From Nanobdellota archaeon (GTDB taxonomy: Archaea; Nanoarchaeota; Nanoarchaeia; Woesearchaeales; GW2011-AR9): a stretch of 13,015 nucleotides of DNA. This document shows, in pieces, positions 1 through 6,686 of this stretch; position 1 is the stretch's first letter, and every line of letters begins with the position of its first letter. A program made the translations under genes and the position numbers. Under the pieces are notes generated by a model. The model was not told the DNA's origin. It searched no databases and worked only from the letters and a program-made list of their open reading frames with translations. The DNA lies in assembly GCA_002687775.1 (NCBI GenBank), contig NZBF01000015.1, positions 1-13,015 on the forward strand, read 5' to 3'.

Positions 1-101
1 CAGTATTAGTCAAAGAAGGTATTCCCTTTGTTCCAAGTTTCTTGATTGGTTATGTTGTTTTCTTAGTGTTTAATGTTTCTGTTGTGCTTAGTTGGTTGTG
101 A
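1..101 (+). CDS. C-terminal end of probable A24-family prepilin peptidase (partial)
   Basis: Only the last 32 residues are in the window, read from base 3 to a TGA at 99-101. They contain GIPFVPSFLIGY followed by a hydrophobic helix ending in LSWL. A 'G-(I/V)-P-(F/Y)-(V/I)-P-x-(F/L)' motif followed by a last membrane helix is typical of the C-terminus of archaeal A24 aspartyl prepilin and preflagellin peptidases, which cut class III signal peptides at the inner face of the membrane. The catalytic aspartates would lie upstream of the window, so the family call rests on this tail. Context supports it: two pilin-like proteins, the expected substrates, follow directly. Any other polytopic membrane protein with a similar tail remains possible. 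Confidence 0.5.
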   Translation, partial: VLVKEGIPFVPSFLIGYVVFLVFNVSVVLSWL

Positions 102-111
102 AATAGAAAGC

Positions 112-119
112 TTTTTATA
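112..119 (+). promoter_or_regulatory. TATA-like promoter element for the first pilin-like gene
   Basis: TTTTTATA is preceded by a purine-rich GAAAG that could serve as a BRE. Initiation about 26 nt downstream would fall near 142, giving a short leader of about 16 nt that includes the GAGGTG ribosome site at 147-152. Position and composition are the only evidence. Confidence 0.5.
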
Positions 120-146
120 CTCAGGGAAATTAGTTCAGAACATAAA

Positions 147-152
147 GAGGTG
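147..152 (+). promoter_or_regulatory. Shine-Dalgarno site that sets the start at 159
   Basis: GAGGTG lies six bases upstream of the ATG at 159. An in-frame GTG at 150 overlaps this motif and so cannot be the start used with it. The downstream ATG also gives the compact MKKA signal-peptide N-terminus expected of a pilin-like protein. Confidence 0.7.
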
Positions 153-158
153 TATATA

Positions 159-728
159 ATGAAGAAAGCGTCACTTAATCTTTCCATTCAAATGATTGTG
201 GTAGTAGTTATCGCATTCGTCGTTCTCGGTTTAGGTCTTGGGTTTGTACGAACACAGTTTAAGGATATTGGTGCAACTACAAGCGCAGTACAGGAGCAAA
301 TTAAGCAACAAATTCTTGATGATTTACGTACAGGAAATAAGAAATTAGGATTTCCTGCTACTCAAGTAAAAGCAGAGGCTGGTGAAGAGGTAGTTCAGGC
401 TATTGGTATTAAGAACACCGATGATTTAGCTATAAAAGTAAAAGTGAATTTTTGGGTTCAGAATGGCGGTCCAACTGATGGATTCACCGAATTTAAACCT
501 GGTGTGCAACTTCCTTGGGTCCGTGCTACTGATAATGAGGATATTACAGCTAGGGTTGATTGGGATAATTCTCCCCAGGATCTTGCACGTGGCGATAGTA
601 GGGTTATGCCTGTTACCATTAAAGCTCCGAGTAGAGAAGGCAATTTGTTGTATAAGATTGAGGTTGTGAAAATTGAAAATAATGTTGAAGTACCATATGA
701 TACAAAAACATTTTTCGTAAAAACATAG
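159..728 (+). CDS. Type IV pilin-like (class III signal peptide) surface protein
   Basis: This 189-residue protein begins MKKA, followed by an uncharged helix at about residues 5-30 (SLNLSIQMIVVVVIAFVVLG) and then a helical, Q-rich stretch. The rest is a soluble beta-rich domain from about residue 60. A short basic N-terminus joined directly to a long N-terminal helix is the architecture of archaeal pilins, which are processed by A24 peptidases and assembled through that helix. Processing after MKKA is inferred; Ala at -1 is less usual than Gly. The helix and the following 'QI..L' segment resemble those of the protein at 997-1515, suggesting paralogues. The downstream gene starts 8 bases after the stop, so they are probably co-transcribed. 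It could instead be a membrane-anchored surface protein with an immunoglobulin-like ectodomain. Confidence 0.6.
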   Translation: MKKASLNLSIQMIVVVVIAFVVLGLGLGFVRTQFKDIGATTSAVQEQIKQQILDDLRTGNKKLGFPATQVKAEAGEEVVQAIGIKNTDDLAIKVKVNFWVQNGGPTDGFTEFKPGVQLPWVRATDNEDITARVDWDNSPQDLARGDSRVMPVTIKAPSREGNLLYKIEVVKIENNVEVPYDTKTFFVKT

Positions 729-736
729 GTGATTAA

Positions 737-964
737 ATGGCAAAGAATTCAAAAAAACGGTTAAGTGATCAACAGGAATTTGAAGTAATGAAGTTAGTAC
801 TGGATAAATTCCTTTGGTTAGGGTTTATTGTCATGGGTTGGGGGATGTACCAAGCATTACAAACGTCAACTTTGTTACCAGGATTATGGTACATGATTGC
901 CGGTGCGGTATTACTTGGATTGTTCGTCCTTATGATTGTTAAGGAATACGAAATCCATAAGTAA
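737..964 (+). CDS. Small two-helix membrane protein in the pilin-like cluster
   Basis: The 75-residue protein has a charged N-terminus (MAKNSKKRLSDQQEFE). Two predicted membrane helices follow at about 24-41 (rich in G and W) and 47-68, with a short charged tail ending KEYEIHK. The ribosome site AGGTGA at 727-732 overlaps the previous stop and lies four bases before the ATG, so translation is probably coupled to the upstream pilin-like gene. I do not recognise a family. Its position between two pilin-like genes suggests an accessory or assembly membrane component, but this is inference only. Both termini would be cytoplasmic if the positive-inside rule applies. Confidence 0.6.
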   Translation: MAKNSKKRLSDQQEFEVMKLVLDKFLWLGFIVMGWGMYQALQTSTLLPGLWYMIAGAVLLGLFVLMIVKEYEIHK

Positions 965-974
965 AGTTTTTAAA
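965..974 (+). promoter_or_regulatory. TATA-like element for a leaderless transcript
   Basis: AGTTTTTAAA is centred about 27 nt upstream of the ATG at 997. The bases just before that ATG are pyrimidine-rich with no ribosome site, so transcription probably begins at or next to the start codon. It lies directly after the stop of the previous gene. Confidence 0.5.
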
Positions 975-996
975 CCTTTGTTCTTTCTTTTTTATT

Positions 997-1515
997 ATGA
1001 ATAAGAGAGGAGTACAGTTGGCAATAAATATGATTGTAGTGATTATTATTTCTCTGTCAATAATGGCGTTAGGTTTTGTCTTGCTCAATAAATTTATTTC
1101 TAACGCGGATGAAATCACTGTTCTCTTAGATCAGCGTACTAAAGATCAATTAAACAATTTATTATTTAATGAAGGACAACAAATTGCGTTATCGAGAAGT
1201 ACAGTAAAAATTAAGCAGGATAACGAAATCATGGGTATCGGTATATTGAATATTGGAAATCCTGGTGATCCTCCTGCTAATTTTACAGTAAATATTGGAC
1301 AGCCTACTGGATTGCAAGATGAAAGTGGTGCTAGAATAATTTATGATAGTTCAGGTTTCACTCTTGCTGATCAGGAATCAAAAATCATTGATGTGATGGT
1401 AACTGCTGATGGTGCTGACAAAGGGACGTATTCTTCTGATATTACTGTTTACAAAGCTGGCAGTGAGTATCCAGATGCTGGTGCATCTTATAAACTCTTT
1501 ATTGTCGTGCAGTAA
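997..1515 (+). CDS. Type IV pilin-like surface protein, paralogue of the gene at 159
   Basis: This 172-residue protein begins MNKRG followed by VQLAINMIVVIIISLSIMAL. That is a classic basic-plus-Gly class III signal peptide, with cleavage expected after Gly5 and a hydrophobic helix at about 6-30. The region from about 31 to 60 is helical and polar (DQRTKDQLNNLL), and the remainder is a probable beta-sandwich with GIGILN and a threonine/valine-rich C-terminus. Helix, linker and the 'GIG-x-x-N' strand align with the upstream pilin-like protein, which supports local duplication. It has its own leaderless promoter. The last 17 bases overlap the 3' end of the convergent triosephosphate isomerase gene. 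The exact role (pilus subunit or anchored surface protein) cannot be decided from sequence alone. Confidence 0.62.
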   Translation: MNKRGVQLAINMIVVIIISLSIMALGFVLLNKFISNADEITVLLDQRTKDQLNNLLFNEGQQIALSRSTVKIKQDNEIMGIGILNIGNPGDPPANFTVNIGQPTGLQDESGARIIYDSSGFTLADQESKIIDVMVTADGADKGTYSSDITVYKAGSEYPDAGASYKLFIVVQ

Positions 1516-2146
1516 GAATATCTTTGATTTGTTTATCTGTTCCTTTCATAATTGCACTGGCTACTGCAATTCCAGATGCACCAAGTAATAGTGCAGTTTC
1601 AACATCAGATTTTGAATGTACTCCTGCACCTACAATTAATTTCACTTTTTTCTTTTTCTTAACCAATGCAGCAGCTTTACTGATAACTTTCGGATTTGCT
1701 GACGTTACTGAAATTTTACCACCAACTAATTTTGCTGGTTCATAGGCAATGTAGTCGGGATTTAATTTCAACATTTTATTGATTGCAGACAAACTTCCTG
1801 CAAAAACCAAAACTTTGAGGTTCACTTTCCTACATTCTTTAATTGTTGCTGAAAGTTTTCTGAACGGTATTTTGTGTTCGGAATGGTTCAGAAATACGCC
1901 CTGACAACCAGCTAATTTCAATGATTTTGGTGCGACATATCCGGTATTTCTTCCCAATTGAACGCAGTCAGCATGTTGTGCATAGACAGGAAGATGTTTA
2001 CTTACCTCTGACAAATTCACTAACTGTGGAACAGCGATAATTTTGTATGGCGATTTTATTTTTTTAAGTTTCTTTGCAAAGGCTACGCTTTTATTGCCTG
2101 ATCCTTGCGGGTACGTTTTGAAATTGATAAATGCTAATGGTTTCAT
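1499..2146 (-). CDS. tpiA: Triosephosphate isomerase, archaeal type
   Basis: This enzyme interconverts dihydroxyacetone phosphate and glyceraldehyde 3-phosphate in glycolysis and gluconeogenesis. At 215 residues it has the short length of archaeal TIMs rather than about 250 for bacterial and eukaryotic ones. The catalytic set is intact: Asn8 and Lys10 in the first strand (INFKTY), His88 in LNHSEH, and the general base Glu136 in AYEPAKLVGG, followed by the phosphate-gripping VGAGVHS loop at 172-178. It is the last gene of the gatE operon. Its ATG overlaps the preceding stop by four bases (ATGA), indicating translational coupling. Its 3' end overlaps the convergent pilin-like gene by 17 bases. 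Identification is firm. Confidence 0.95.
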   Translation of the reverse strand: MKPLAFINFKTYPQGSGNKSVAFAKKLKKIKSPYKIIAVPQLVNLSEVSKHLPVYAQHADCVQLGRNTGYVAPKSLKLAGCQGVFLNHSEHKIPFRKLSATIKECRKVNLKVLVFAGSLSAINKMLKLNPDYIAYEPAKLVGGKISVTSANPKVISKAAALVKKKKKVKLIVGAGVHSKSDVETALLLGASGIAVASAIMKGTDKQIKDILTARQ

Positions 2147-2355
2147 TTTTCTTTAAAACTCACGTCAATGTAATCTTTGTGTTCTTTCTTACCTCTGGAA
2201 AATAACCTGATTAAGAATCCTAAGATGATTAACAGTAAAACAATTGGTAACAAAATAATAATTACGTTCAAAATGAAAAATGCAATCACTATGACACTAA
2301 TAAGAAATAGGATTACAAAAATCCAGGCTTTAATGCCTTTCACGCTTACGATCAT
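2143..2355 (-). CDS. Small membrane protein of unknown function in the gatE-tpiA operon
   Basis: The 70-residue protein is dominated by two adjacent hydrophobic segments at about residues 9-29 and 30-49, rich in I, L and V. A basic, then mixed-charge, tail follows (FSRGKKEHKDYIDVSFKEK). It starts inside the 3' end of the DUF1461 gene (26-base overlap) and ends in an ATGA overlap with tpiA. This placement argues that it is a real translated gene rather than a chance reading frame. I do not recognise a family. It may be a partner of the membrane protein encoded upstream, but nothing in the sequence proves this. Confidence 0.6.
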   Translation of the reverse strand: MIVSVKGIKAWIFVILFLISVIVIAFFILNVIIILLPIVLLLIILGFLIRLFSRGKKEHKDYIDVSFKEK

Positions 2356-2902
2356 GTTCTAAATGAATACTTACTAGTATAAAAAGTATGCCTATTGGTA
2401 GGGTAAGCAGAAATATCTTTATCGCTATTGATGTGAAAAATGGTGTTGGGAATGTTGTAATAATGAGTGAATCTGTTGCAAACATCCAATTACCTTGCGG
2501 GAAAAAGATTTGATGGAATACAGTAAAGAGGAAATTGAAACTGGTTAATGCTAGAAATAATAGTGCGCTAAGAAAGATCACTGTTGCTTTCCCACTAATG
2601 TTGAGCAAAGCCAAAAGTTCTTTCTTTTTCTTTCTGTGGTAAGTGAAAATAAGTGTAACTCCTAAGAGTAACCCATAAAATAAAAAGTTTGTGTAATGCA
2701 TTACTTTCTTCACATCTTCTAAATGAGATATCTCTGCAGAAGCATAATTCAATGTTAACATTGAATCATCTTGTAGAAAGTTTATTGTCTCTTGTTGTGG
2801 TTCTGTTAATGGTGTAAGGAAGAAAACTATTTTGTACGAAAGTAATAATAAGAATAATGGAAGTATGATAGCGAAAAGAGTTTTCTTATGCATGTCCTTC
2901 AT
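2330..2902 (-). CDS. DUF1461 (TIGR01906) integral membrane protein, Lit-like
   Basis: The 190-residue protein has four predicted membrane helices, at about 8-30, 70-88, 105-130 and 156-178. It carries the hallmarks of the DUF1461/TIGR01906 family: HLEDVK at 60-65 in the first extracytoplasmic loop, and FHQIFFPQGNWMF at 129-141 before the last helix. In Firmicutes this family includes Lit, the lipoprotein intramolecular transacylase that moves an acyl chain to the N-terminal amine of lipoproteins. His60 and His130 fall where I expect that enzyme's functional histidines (their spacing is close, from memory). Whether an archaeal member acts on lipoproteins or ether lipids is unknown. The gene overlaps gatE by 17 bases. 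A second ATG at 2893 (Met4) is an alternative start. Confidence 0.75.
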   Translation of the reverse strand: MKDMHKKTLFAIILPLFLLLLSYKIVFFLTPLTEPQQETINFLQDDSMLTLNYASAEISHLEDVKKVMHYTNFLFYGLLLGVTLIFTYHRKKKKELLALLNISGKATVIFLSALLFLALTSFNFLFTVFHQIFFPQGNWMFATDSLIITTFPTPFFTSIAIKIFLLTLPIGILFILVSIHLEHDRKRERH

Positions 2903-4286
2903 CCAGTAACTTCTTTAACTCTTTAGAAATGATTTGACCGGAAGCTTTCCCAGCTAATTTCCTAACAGCCATTCCCATCAGTGCGCCAAATGGTGCGTTT
3001 TTATGTGATTTAATAATCTTGATTAATTCTTTGTGGATATCTTCAGTCGATACTGATTCGTACTTTTTCACATTAAAGGTTCCTTTAGAATAATCAATCA
3101 ATACATCGAGAACGATATCTTTGTGAATTACTCCTTTATGTAACAGTTCAAAGAGTTCTTTGAAATTGTTATCAGTAATTTTACTTGTATCTTCATCATA
3201 CTTCCTTCTTATTTCTGTCAAAAATGATGTCAATACGTCTGCAATGAACGCTGGTTTGATTTTATATTTTTTAATCAATTCTTCAAATAAATCACTTTTA
3301 TCTGACTTCGCCATCTTCTCAGCTAAATCTTTACTCAAACTTTTTGAAAATCGTTTAATTCTTTCATCAAGTAATTCAGGTAAATCAATTTTCTTACTTG
3401 GTTTAATCAATGGAACGTCGGTTTCTGGGTACATTCTGGAAGCACCAGGCATAGGTCGCATAAATTTTGACGTACCATCGGCATTAGCTTTCCTTACTTC
3501 TTTCTGCACTTTTCCTTTCATCTGTCTTTTTATTTCAGTGTCAATAACTTTTTTCATTGATTTCAAATCTTGCACTCCTTTCAATTCAACTCGATTTCCT
3601 CCTTTTATTGAAATGTTTACATCCTGTCTGATAGTGCCTAATCCACGTTTAACATTGGATAATGATCGTAGAATATTTCCTAATTTCTTAGCAACTTCAA
3701 TAGCTTGCTCGGGTGTATGCATGTGTGGTCCAGTACCAATTTCAATAAGAGGAATGCCTAACCTATCTAATCGGAAAATTCTTTTATTCTTTTCCTTTTT
3801 AACAATCTTACACGCATCTTCTTCAATTGAAATGTTATCAATGGATACATCTCCGAAACTTGTTGATAATGATCCGTTATATCCAACTAATCCGGTTCGT
3901 TGAAATCCTGAAGTGTTACTTCCATCAACGACTGTTTTACGCATAATTTGAATAGTTGACGGGATAGATGCGTTAAGAATGGTAGAAACTTGTAACGAAG
4001 CAATTAGTGCTTCCGAATTAATTTCATGCGGTGGTTCTGAATCTGTTTCTACTAGACATGTTGAATCATATCCTTCATAAATGAAAGTAGTATCTTTCTC
4101 TTGCTCATGTTTCGCAGCGACATCCACTGAACCTGATTCACCAGCGACTGCTCGTAATTTACGAGAGATGGTAAATTGTGGCTCATCATCTCTTAATGTC
4201 GTTGGACAGGAACAGAACAGTTTCTTTCCTTCCAATTGCTGATGAATTTCTAGTCCAATTTTCAATCCTAGCTTTTGGTAATCCAT
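2886..4286 (-). CDS. gatE: Glutamyl-tRNA(Gln) amidotransferase subunit E lacking the GAD insert
   Basis: GatE works with GatD to convert Glu-tRNA(Gln) to Gln-tRNA(Gln); GatE holds the kinase and amidation site. The N-terminal signatures are GatE rather than GatB: KIGLEIHQQLEGKKLFCSCP (9-28), RAVAGESG (45-52), ETDSEPPHEIN (80-90) and MRKTVVDGSNTSGFQRT (115-131). The core continues through ELKGVQDL (234-241) and RPMPGASRMYPETDVP (277-292), and a YqeY-like tail runs from about 320 to 466. The length is 466 residues against roughly 610-640 for typical GatE. The shortfall sits between about 242 and 270, exactly where the AspRS-like GAD domain is normally inserted. It is the first gene of a four-gene minus-strand operon and probably leaderless. 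GatD is not in the window. Confidence 0.88.
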   Translation of the reverse strand: MDYQKLGLKIGLEIHQQLEGKKLFCSCPTTLRDDEPQFTISRKLRAVAGESGSVDVAAKHEQEKDTTFIYEGYDSTCLVETDSEPPHEINSEALIASLQVSTILNASIPSTIQIMRKTVVDGSNTSGFQRTGLVGYNGSLSTSFGDVSIDNISIEEDACKIVKKEKNKRIFRLDRLGIPLIEIGTGPHMHTPEQAIEVAKKLGNILRSLSNVKRGLGTIRQDVNISIKGGNRVELKGVQDLKSMKKVIDTEIKRQMKGKVQKEVRKANADGTSKFMRPMPGASRMYPETDVPLIKPSKKIDLPELLDERIKRFSKSLSKDLAEKMAKSDKSDLFEELIKKYKIKPAFIADVLTSFLTEIRRKYDEDTSKITDNNFKELFELLHKGVIHKDIVLDVLIDYSKGTFNVKKYESVSTEDIHKELIKIIKSHKNAPFGALMGMAVRKLAGKASGQIISKELKKLLDEGHA

Positions 4287-4306
4287 AAGTTGAGTAAAGT
4301 AAATTA

Positions 4307-4316
4307 GTTTAAAAAA
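4307..4316 (-). promoter_or_regulatory. TATA-like element driving the gatE operon
   Basis: On the minus strand the bases read TTTTTTAAAC, centred about 25 nt before the gatE ATG. No ribosome site precedes that ATG, so the transcript is probably leaderless. It lies back to back with the promoter of the transporter gene. Confidence 0.5.
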
Positions 4317-4333
4317 GTATGGGAGAAGGAAAT

Positions 4334-4343
4334 ACTTATAAAC
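4334..4343 (+). promoter_or_regulatory. TATA-like element for the voltage-sensor/transporter gene
   Basis: ACTTATAAAC, preceded by purine-rich GGGAGAAGGAAAT. Initiation about 26 nt downstream would fall near 4365, leaving a leader of about 12 nt that holds AAGAGG (4365-4370), six bases before the ATG at 4377. Confidence 0.5.
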
Positions 4344-4376
4344 CTAAAATATTTACTTCATAAAAAGAGGTTCCTT

Positions 4377-6686
4377 ATGTCAAAAAGTAAACTTGATTCA
4401 TTGGTACAGTTATTGATACCACCTTCTTTAGTTCTGTTGCTTGTAGTAACGATTATTGAACTCTTTTACAGTGTTCCGCAATGGTTAAGCATTTTCATTG
4501 ACATTTTTGACATTTATGTTATCTTAATCTTTGGTACCGATCTTTACTTTAGATGGTTTGAAACTCCTCATTTTTTCAGGTTTGTAAAAAAACATTTCTT
4601 AGATATTATCGCTACCATTCCATTTAATTTAATATTCCTTGGCGTTGAAGGGTTAGTCTTAATTCGAGCATTACGAGGAGTTCGAATTCTTGCCAGAGCA
4701 GCACGAATGGCGAGATTTGCTCGATATGGAAGATTATTAAGATTAGTAAGATTTGGAGCGAGGGCTCCGCGTTTCTTGAGAACAAGAAAGTACATGAAGA
4801 AAGCGAAAATTCGCAAAGTTCAACCGCATGAAAAAGAAATGAAGAAAACGTTGAGTTTCAAAGTCATTCTATTAATTACTATTAATTCCATCATGGGAAC
4901 TGGTATCTGGTTCTTAACATCCGCTGGTGCGAAACATGCAGGACCTGCATCATTAGTTTCATGGGGAATCTTATCTTTAATATCTGTTTACATAGCGATG
5001 TGTTTCGGAGAGTTAGTTTCTATGTTTCCAAAAGCAGGAGGAGTTTATGAATTCGCTAAACAAAGTTACGGACGATTTTGGAGTTTTGTTATTGGTTGGA
5101 CAACTTCAATTGCAGGAAGTGTAACTATAGCGATGCTTTTACTTGGAGCACTTCAGTACTTGATTCCTATTGAATATTCTAATCTCTACGTGCCAATTGC
5201 TATTGGTTTAATCGTTGCGTTTAGTTACGTTGCGTTTAGAGGAATGCAGACATCGACTTTTGTTTTGGTAACTTTTGCGTTAATTACACTGAGTGCAGTG
5301 ATGGCAATTATTATTCCTGGATTTTTCAGTTTTAACTCAGGGAACCTTGCTCCTTTCTTTGTCTTTCCAACGATGAGTGTTGTGCTTGCGATATTCTTCA
5401 TTGCAGAAACATTCTTTGGTTGGGAATCTGCCATTTTCTTATCAGCTGAAACAAAGAACCCAAGTAAAATTATGCCAAAAGCTTTGATTTATGGGACATT
5501 AGTCATTGCTGTTCTTTCATTCTTACTAGCTGCGACAGCCATGGGAACTATTCCCTGGCAACAATTCTCTGAATCAGTAGCACCGCTACGAGATTTAGGG
5601 GGTGTCCATTTCGGATCAATTGGTGGAATGATCTTTGCAATACTCATTTTCATTTCAGTCATTGGAGCAACTGCCGGTTGGATTGTTACCGCGCCACGAT
5701 TACTTATGGCTATAGCTGAAGACAAATTATTTTTCACACAATTTGCCAGAATTCATCCAAAACATAAAAGTCCGTACGTGTCAATTGTGTTTCAAATTTT
5801 GGTAGTTTCTTCTTTAGTCATTGTAGGAGCAGGAAGTTACGAAACGTTGTTGCATATGTTGATTCCGCTAATATTAGTGGTGTATTCTGCAGTACTATTG
5901 AGTGTTGTTGTGCTACGATTTAAGAAGCCGGAATTAAAGAGACCGTACAAAGTTATTTTTGGAAAAATAGGTCCATTGATCACTATTGGATTCATGGCAT
6001 TTTTATTGGTTATGTTTATCAAAGAAACTCATGGTGCTTTAGACATTTTAAGAATATCTGGTTCACTTGTTGTCTTTGGAGTACCTGCCTACTTCGCCAT
6101 TGAGTTGTTTTACGATCAGAAATATGTTGAATTGCGTAGAAAGATATTTGCGGTGCTTGGTCATTTTTATCATAAAGTACCATTGACTGGTCAGGTATTT
6201 AGTAGGATTTTAGGATACATTGGAAATTTAGGTGGAAAGAAAGTTTTGGTGATTAATTCCCCAATGGGAGGATTAACAAAGAGAGTTGTTGGTAAAAAGA
6301 TTTCATTCAAACACATTACTGTGGCTAATCAATCTAAAGAGGAATTAAAACAGTTTAAGAAATCTGTGCATGCAAAGAATGTTGATTCTAAATTTATTAG
6401 GTCATTATCAATTCCTTCAGGTAAGTACGATCGAATTGTCGGATTCAATGTTCTGGGTCAGGTGAAAGATATTCCTAAATTCTTGCATGAATTAAAAAAG
6501 AGTTTATCAAAGGGTGGCTCGTATTGTTTCTTCGAGAAAAGTATGTTTTTGAACATGAATGTGAATGCTATCACTGTAGATGATAAAAAGAAATTGTTAC
6601 CTCTATTTAAGAAAGAGAAGTTACGTGCGAATTATGTGAAGAAGCATCGGTTGTATAAGACTGTTGTTTTTGTATATGGGAAATAA
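4377..6686 (+). CDS. Voltage-sensor / APC-superfamily transporter / methyltransferase-like fusion protein
   Basis: 769 residues in three blocks. Residues 1-140 form an S1-S4-like voltage sensor. S1 is about 13-32; S2 about 36-59 carries Asp45 and Asp55, ten apart as in KvAP; S3 carries Asp76; S4 carries Arg97, 100, 103, 107, 110, 113, 116, 119, 122 and 125. No pore helix or TVGYG-type filter follows. Residues 155-580 form a 12-helix APC-superfamily amino acid permease: MGTGIW in TM1 (173-178), AGPASLVSW (188-196), GELVSMFPKAGGVYEF (211-226), and WESAIFLSAETKNPSKIMPKA (349-369) at TM6. Residues 615-769 are soluble and resemble a class I methyltransferase fold: KKVLVINSPMGG (621-632), YDRIVGFNVLG (684-694), LKKSLSKGGSYCFFEK (706-721). 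The G-x-G-x-G SAM motif is degenerate. The stop codon abuts the ligase stop. Substrate unknown; voltage gating is inferred. Confidence 0.85.
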   Translation: MSKSKLDSLVQLLIPPSLVLLLVVTIIELFYSVPQWLSIFIDIFDIYVILIFGTDLYFRWFETPHFFRFVKKHFLDIIATIPFNLIFLGVEGLVLIRALRGVRILARAARMARFARYGRLLRLVRFGARAPRFLRTRKYMKKAKIRKVQPHEKEMKKTLSFKVILLITINSIMGTGIWFLTSAGAKHAGPASLVSWGILSLISVYIAMCFGELVSMFPKAGGVYEFAKQSYGRFWSFVIGWTTSIAGSVTIAMLLLGALQYLIPIEYSNLYVPIAIGLIVAFSYVAFRGMQTSTFVLVTFALITLSAVMAIIIPGFFSFNSGNLAPFFVFPTMSVVLAIFFIAETFFGWESAIFLSAETKNPSKIMPKALIYGTLVIAVLSFLLAATAMGTIPWQQFSESVAPLRDLGGVHFGSIGGMIFAILIFISVIGATAGWIVTAPRLLMAIAEDKLFFTQFARIHPKHKSPYVSIVFQILVVSSLVIVGAGSYETLLHMLIPLILVVYSAVLLSVVVLRFKKPELKRPYKVIFGKIGPLITIGFMAFLLVMFIKETHGALDILRISGSLVVFGVPAYFAIELFYDQKYVELRRKIFAVLGHFYHKVPLTGQVFSRILGYIGNLGGKKVLVINSPMGGLTKRVVGKKISFKHITVANQSKEELKQFKKSVHAKNVDSKFIRSLSIPSGKYDRIVGFNVLGQVKDIPKFLHELKKSLSKGGSYCFFEKSMFLNMNVNAITVDDKKKLLPLFKKEKLRANYVKKHRLYKTVVFVYGK

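Noticed and set aside
1499..1515. A possible shared terminator in the overlap between the pilin-like gene and tpiA.
   Set aside because: The overlap is coding on both strands and contains no clear T-tract or hairpin.
3160..3903. A 247-codon open frame on the plus strand opposite gatE.
   Set aside because: It is antisense to a clearly conserved protein, has no ribosome site or family resemblance, and reflects the codon bias of gatE.
4641..4790. The arginine-rich stretch of the transporter (residues 97-135) read as a nucleic-acid-binding tail.
   Set aside because: The regular every-third-residue spacing, the preceding hydrophobic helices with paired acidic residues and the KvAP-like S2-S3 region fit an S4 segment better, though the part after residue 126 may be a cytoplasmic amphipathic helix.
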